DNA of 64,000 nucleotides from Chloroflexota bacterium. Its GTDB lineage: Bacteria; Chloroflexota; JAJPGV01. Below, in pieces: positions 61,346-64,000 of this stretch. Under the pieces are notes generated by a model. The model was not told the DNA's origin. It did not search any database and worked only from the letters and a program-made list of their open reading frames with translations. The DNA lies in assembly GCA_021325635.1 (NCBI GenBank), contig JAJPGV010000034.1, positions 363,199-427,198 on the forward strand, given 5' to 3'. Each line of letters starts with the position of its first letter. Position 1 is the stretch's first letter. A program made the position numbers and the translations under genes.

Positions 61346-61831
61346 ATGGCGCCCATTATCCGTGACTTCCAAGCCGGCGATTACGAAGCCGTCGCACGGC
61401 TGTGGGAGGCCAGCGACATCCGGGTCGACTCGCGCGAAGACGTGCTGTTCAAGCTGCGGCGCGATGCCGACCTGTTCCTGGTGGCCGAAGATCGCGGCCG
61501 GATCGTCGGCGCGGTCCTGGGCGCGTTCGACGGCCGGATGGGCAGCATCAACCGGCTGGCCGTCGCCGACAGCTGGCGGCGCAGTGGCCTGGCCAGCCGG
61601 CTCATTCGCGAGGTCGAGGATCGCCTTCGAGCCAGAGGCGCGCGGCGCGTGTGGGCCTGGATCCACGACCACAACCACGCCAGCCGCACGCTGTTTGCCC
61701 GCAGGGGCTACGAGGAATGGCCGTCGGTGGTGACGGCCAGCAAAAGCCTGACCGAGCAGCCGTTGGCTGAGGCTCCAGAGGTATCCGGAGGAGACCTAAC
61801 GGCGGAAGCGCGCGAAGAACCCTCCGCCTGA
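61346..61831 (+). CDS. GNAT-family N-acetyltransferase
   Basis: 161 residues from ATG at 61346. Core IIRDFQAGDYEAVARLWEASDIRVD, then VGAVLGAFDGRMGSINRLAVADSWRRSGLASRLIREVEDRLRARGA with the acetyl-CoA loop WRRSGLA, and NHASRTLFARRGYEEW. Resembles YpeA/RimI-like small acetyltransferases. The C-terminal tail overlaps the convergent PilZ-like gene by 36 bp. Substrate unknown. Confidence 0.85.
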   Translation: MAPIIRDFQAGDYEAVARLWEASDIRVDSREDVLFKLRRDADLFLVAEDRGRIVGAVLGAFDGRMGSINRLAVADSWRRSGLASRLIREVEDRLRARGARRVWAWIHDHNHASRTLFARRGYEEWPSVVTASKSLTEQPLAEAPEVSGGDLTAEAREEPSA

Positions 61832-62974
61832 TGGCTTGCTCGCAAAGTAGCGAGCAACGAAGTCTTCCATCTCCTCGTGGGTCTCGGCGAAGCGCAGGGT
61901 CACCATGACCTTCTTGCCTTCACCCTCGCCTACCCCGGTGACGAAGGCATCCTCAATGTCCAGCTGGTCGGCAAAGCGCGGCGCGATGAGCGACACCTTG
62001 ATCGGCGTCCCTTCGCCCAGGTTGAAGCGATCGACTGCGCACTTCATGCCGTTGATACCGGCAGCGACGCTCTTGCCCAGGAACTTCGCGCCGCGGGAGC
62101 TGCCCTGGACCGCCTCCAGCTTCACGTTGCCAGTCACCGGCTGGAGCGATGGATCGTCGAAGCCGGACTCCTCCGCGGCAGGCTCAGCATCGACAGCCGC
62201 GGCAGCGGGGAGCTCCTCGCGCTCCGCCGCCACGATGGCCTCGGGCTCGCCTCCCAGCTCCGAGATCCCTTCCGGCTCGGCGACCGCAGCCGCCGTCTCC
62301 TCTGTGTCCGTTACCTCGCGAATACGGGGGCGCCTGACGCGATGCGGTCGCGCTGGAGCCTCGGCCGGCACCGGCTGTTCTGCACCGGCCGCCGTCTCCT
62401 CCGGCTCGATGGCGGGAGGCTCGGTCTCGGGCGGTGCGGCAGCCTCCTCGCTGACCGTTGCTTCCTCCGGCTCCGCCATGTCCTCGATCGCGCCGGCCTC
62501 GTCTATCACGGCAGGTTCCTCTATCGCCGCAGCCTCCGACGTCGCGACGTCTTCCGGCTCTGGCTGCTCCGGCGCCGGAATCTCAACCTCGAGCGCGGCC
62601 TCAGCCATCTCCTCGACCACCTCCACGGCATCGACCGGCGCGGCTGCTCCTACCGCATCGTCCGGAGCATCGTCAGCGCTTGCGACCTCCGACGCTTCGG
62701 CTTCGTCGAGGCTGATGGCCGGCTCGGACAGAGCCGGCGCCACGGCTTCAGCGGTCTCGGCCGGCACCTCCTCGAGAGCGGCGGCGACCACGGGTTCGTC
62801 GATTGGTGGCGCCGCGGCCGGTGCTTGCGGCGCGGCGGGCGGACTCGCCATGTCCTCGACCGCGGCGGCCGGCGGAGGTGTCTGAGGCAGCAGCTGGCTG
62901 CCCATGGACATCATCCGCAGCAGCTGGCGCGCGTCCGGCGAGACGGACGAATGGGGAGGTACTGCGCCGGGCAA
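61796..62974 (-). CDS. Acidic low-complexity protein with C-terminal PilZ-like domain
   Basis: 392 residues from TTG at 62974 (AGGAGG five bases upstream). Residues about 1-275 are Ala/Glu/Pro/Val-rich and strongly acidic, without cysteine, probably disordered. The C-terminal 110 residues are ordered: NVKLEAVQGSSRGAKFLGKSVAAGINGMKCAVDRFNLGEGTPIKVSLIAP then EDAFVTGVGEGEGKKVMVTLRFAETHEEMEDFVARYF, resembling the second half of PilZ domains, but the RxxxR and D/NxSxxG c-di-GMP residues are not obvious. It may be a degenerate PilZ adaptor. Convergent with the GNAT gene. Confidence 0.6.
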   Translation of the reverse strand: MPGAVPPHSSVSPDARQLLRMMSMGSQLLPQTPPPAAAVEDMASPPAAPQAPAAAPPIDEPVVAAALEEVPAETAEAVAPALSEPAISLDEAEASEVASADDAPDDAVGAAAPVDAVEVVEEMAEAALEVEIPAPEQPEPEDVATSEAAAIEEPAVIDEAGAIEDMAEPEEATVSEEAAAPPETEPPAIEPEETAAGAEQPVPAEAPARPHRVRRPRIREVTDTEETAAAVAEPEGISELGGEPEAIVAAEREELPAAAAVDAEPAAEESGFDDPSLQPVTGNVKLEAVQGSSRGAKFLGKSVAAGINGMKCAVDRFNLGEGTPIKVSLIAPRFADQLDIEDAFVTGVGEGEGKKVMVTLRFAETHEEMEDFVARYFASKPSGGGFFARFRR

Positions 62975-63093
62975 GGACTCCTCCTACTGTGGGTTGCTCA
63001 AAGTCTACTCGGCCCGGAAAACCGGCCGGCAGGCTAAGCGACCTCGGGGCAGCGTGGTGTGAAGAGGCGCGCAGCAGTCCGGAGGATGTGGCG

Positions 63094-63393
63094 TCAGCGT
63101 TTGAGGGCCAGGGCGCATACCGGGCAAACGCCCCGGCTGGCCGCCTTGGACTCATACTCACGACCGCAGCTGATGCAGATCAACTTCCGCTCGGGATGGT
63201 TCAATCGAGCCCAGTTCTTGATGGCGTCCACGCCTACCCGGAAGTCACGCGCCAGATAGCTGATCGGCTGATGCGTGAACCGGTCCCGCATCACGTTGAG
63301 ACAGAGCGGACACAACAGGCGCCCCAGAGGCTCTTTTCGTAATTGGAATGCGTTACCGCAATACGTGCAGATGCCTTCGCCAATCCGTGGCAT
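63094..63393 (-). CDS. Double zinc-ribbon protein
   Basis: 99 residues from ATG at 63393; the frame is open upstream but without similar character. Two four-cysteine sites: CTYC...CPLC (residues about 9-33) and CISC...CPVC (about 74-95). Between them FTHQPISYLARDFRVGVDAIKNWARLNHPE reads like a helix-turn-helix, so DNA binding is possible. Function unknown; a small transcriptional regulator is the best guess. Confidence 0.65.
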   Translation of the reverse strand: MPRIGEGICTYCGNAFQLRKEPLGRLLCPLCLNVMRDRFTHQPISYLARDFRVGVDAIKNWARLNHPERKLICISCGREYESKAASRGVCPVCALALKR

Positions 63394-63772
63394 GGAAAAT
63401 GACCTGTAGCAAGTTTTCGGCCGAAAAGCCGCATGGCGGCTTCGATCCCCATACTGACCTCGTGTCAGCCGAGGCAGTATGGCGCGACCTGCCACGCCCG
63501 AAAAGGGAGGGCACGGCGATCCTTTGCAGGCCTTCTCGAAAGGAAGGGCTGTTGAGCATGAATCTCACCCGTCACGAGGTCTGCCCGCCAGATGACGTGC
63601 CGGCCGAACACGGTGCCGCCTGCTTTTTTGTAAAAACGCAAGCAAATGTGATCTAGATCACAGCAATTAGCGGCCGAACGCTGTACAGTTGCGCCCACGG
63701 AATAGCGGGCTAGCGTACATTCGGCTCGCGAAGCCGCGGATGCAGGCCGGTGGTGGGGGGCCTCCGCCGGGA
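63394..63772. other. Intergenic stretch with a CRP-like site
   Basis: About 380 bp between the zinc-ribbon gene and the next plus-strand gene. Short open frames here have no codon bias or ribosome-binding site that I trust. The one clear element is the palindrome at 63647-63662; a T-run (CTTTTTTG) lies just before it. Confidence 0.5.
63647..63662. promoter_or_regulatory. CRP/FNR-family consensus palindrome
   Basis: TGTGATCTAGATCACA, a perfect 16-bp palindrome, preceded by AAA. It matches the E. coli CRP consensus TGTGA-N6-TCACA exactly. It lies upstream of the truncated secreted-protein gene on the plus strand and of the zinc-ribbon gene on the minus strand. Confidence 0.7.
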
Positions 63773-64000
63773 ATGAAGAAGACGGACGAGCCGTTGGGTC
63801 CCTGTATGCAGGTCGCTGCCGGCGGCCCTTGTCAGGTCCACGCTCGCCCGCCCATGCCCGCGCGGCTGGTCCGCCGAGCCCAGTACAGGGTGGAGCTGGT
63901 TTTGATGCGCCTGAGCCGATGGATCTCGCACATGCTCATCCTGGCGACCCTGTTCCTGTCGCTGCCGGGCGCGAACGTCGCCCTGGCCGACGATCAGATC
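63773..64000 (+). CDS. Secreted or membrane protein, N-terminus only (truncated by window end)
   Basis: In-frame starts at ATG 63773, 63854 and 63905. I favour 63905, which has GGAG 8 bases upstream and gives a classic signal peptide: MRLSRWISHMLILATLFLSL followed by PGANVALADD, with likely cleavage after ALA. The longer forms would add a Cys/Pro/Arg-rich N-terminus. Only 32 residues of the short form are visible, so the product cannot be named. The CRP-like palindrome lies upstream. Confidence 0.6.
   Translation, partial: MKKTDEPLGPCMQVAAGGPCQVHARPPMPARLVRRAQYRVELVLMRLSRWISHMLILATLFLSLPGANVALADDQI

Noticed and set aside
61877..63037. Plus-strand open frames opposite the acidic PilZ-like protein
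   Set aside because: Low-complexity antisense of Ala/Glu/Pro repeats; the minus-strand frame has a ribosome-binding site and an ordered domain.
63348..63931. Short open frames on both strands near the right end
   Set aside because: No ribosome-binding site, no recognisable motif, and they cover the CRP-like palindrome and promoter region.
1..64000. CRISPR array, integrated phage or toxin-antitoxin module
   Set aside because: No regularly spaced direct repeats of 25-40 bp, no phage structural genes and no paired small toxin/antitoxin genes were seen; the only mobile element identified is the insertion sequence at 30331-31694.

Overview
The window is GC-rich throughout, and about 90% of it is tightly packed protein-coding sequence with many GTG and TTG starts and ATGA/GTGA stop-start overlaps. 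The gene set suggests a free-living, metabolically flexible bacterium. It includes OpcA-type glucose-6-phosphate dehydrogenase activation, a fused heme O/heme A synthase, many lipoprotein substrate-binding proteins and an ATP-dependent benzoyl-CoA reductase. Chloroflexota or a neighbouring phylum (Dormibacterota-like) fits best. This is inferred from gene content; there is no rRNA or marker gene here to settle it.

Region 1 (1-11 kb, minus strand) is an anaerobic aromatic-ring degradation locus. It holds all four subunits of a class I benzoyl-CoA reductase: two ATPase/activator subunits of about 270 residues and two HgdB-like subunits. With them are a dienoyl-CoA hydratase, a ring-opening hydrolase-like crotonase (cut by the window edge), a 3-hydroxyacyl-CoA dehydrogenase and a GNAT acetyltransferase. 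Upstream lies a second operon with an unusual regulatory pair. One protein is pseudo-receiver + winged helix + Cys-rich PAS. The other is pseudo-receiver + winged helix fused in frame to a complete short-chain dehydrogenase. It is followed by another crotonase. Both operons have a 7-bp direct repeat at 11-bp spacing a few tens of bases before the first gene. This is the best candidate for an undescribed system.

Region 2 (11.2-14.6 kb, plus strand) is a NitT/TauT-type ABC importer (binding protein, ATPase, permease) with a hemerythrin-like protein, divergent from the aromatic-degradation regulators.

Region 3 (14.6-26.7 kb) is a selenium/formate island: selA, selB, tRNA-Sec and selD, then mobA, then a formate dehydrogenase operon (small protein, FdhA, FdhB, NrfD-like membrane subunit, small helical protein) and a divergent acetate-type transporter. 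Two genes carry an in-frame UGA that must be read as selenocysteine: fdhA and selD itself. Each looks like a broken gene if UGA is read as stop.

Region 4 (26.7-41.3 kb) is accessory: a cytochrome oxidase subunit II remnant, an FAD oxidoreductase, an AI-2E-type membrane protein, a binding-protein gene split by a 1364-bp insertion sequence (exact CTAG duplication, frame restored on removal), a second NitT/TauT transporter with its LysR regulator and shared operator motifs, two more orphan binding proteins, and an ECF sigma/DGPF pair.

Region 5 (41.3-64 kb) is more housekeeping-like: hydrolases, an M48 protease, an MMPL exporter, a Sco protein, the fused CtaA-CtaB heme synthase, a compact oxidative pentose phosphate operon (tkt-gnd-zwf-opcA-pgl), a PilZ-like acidic protein, a zinc-ribbon protein, and a CRP-consensus palindrome ahead of a secreted protein truncated by the right edge.
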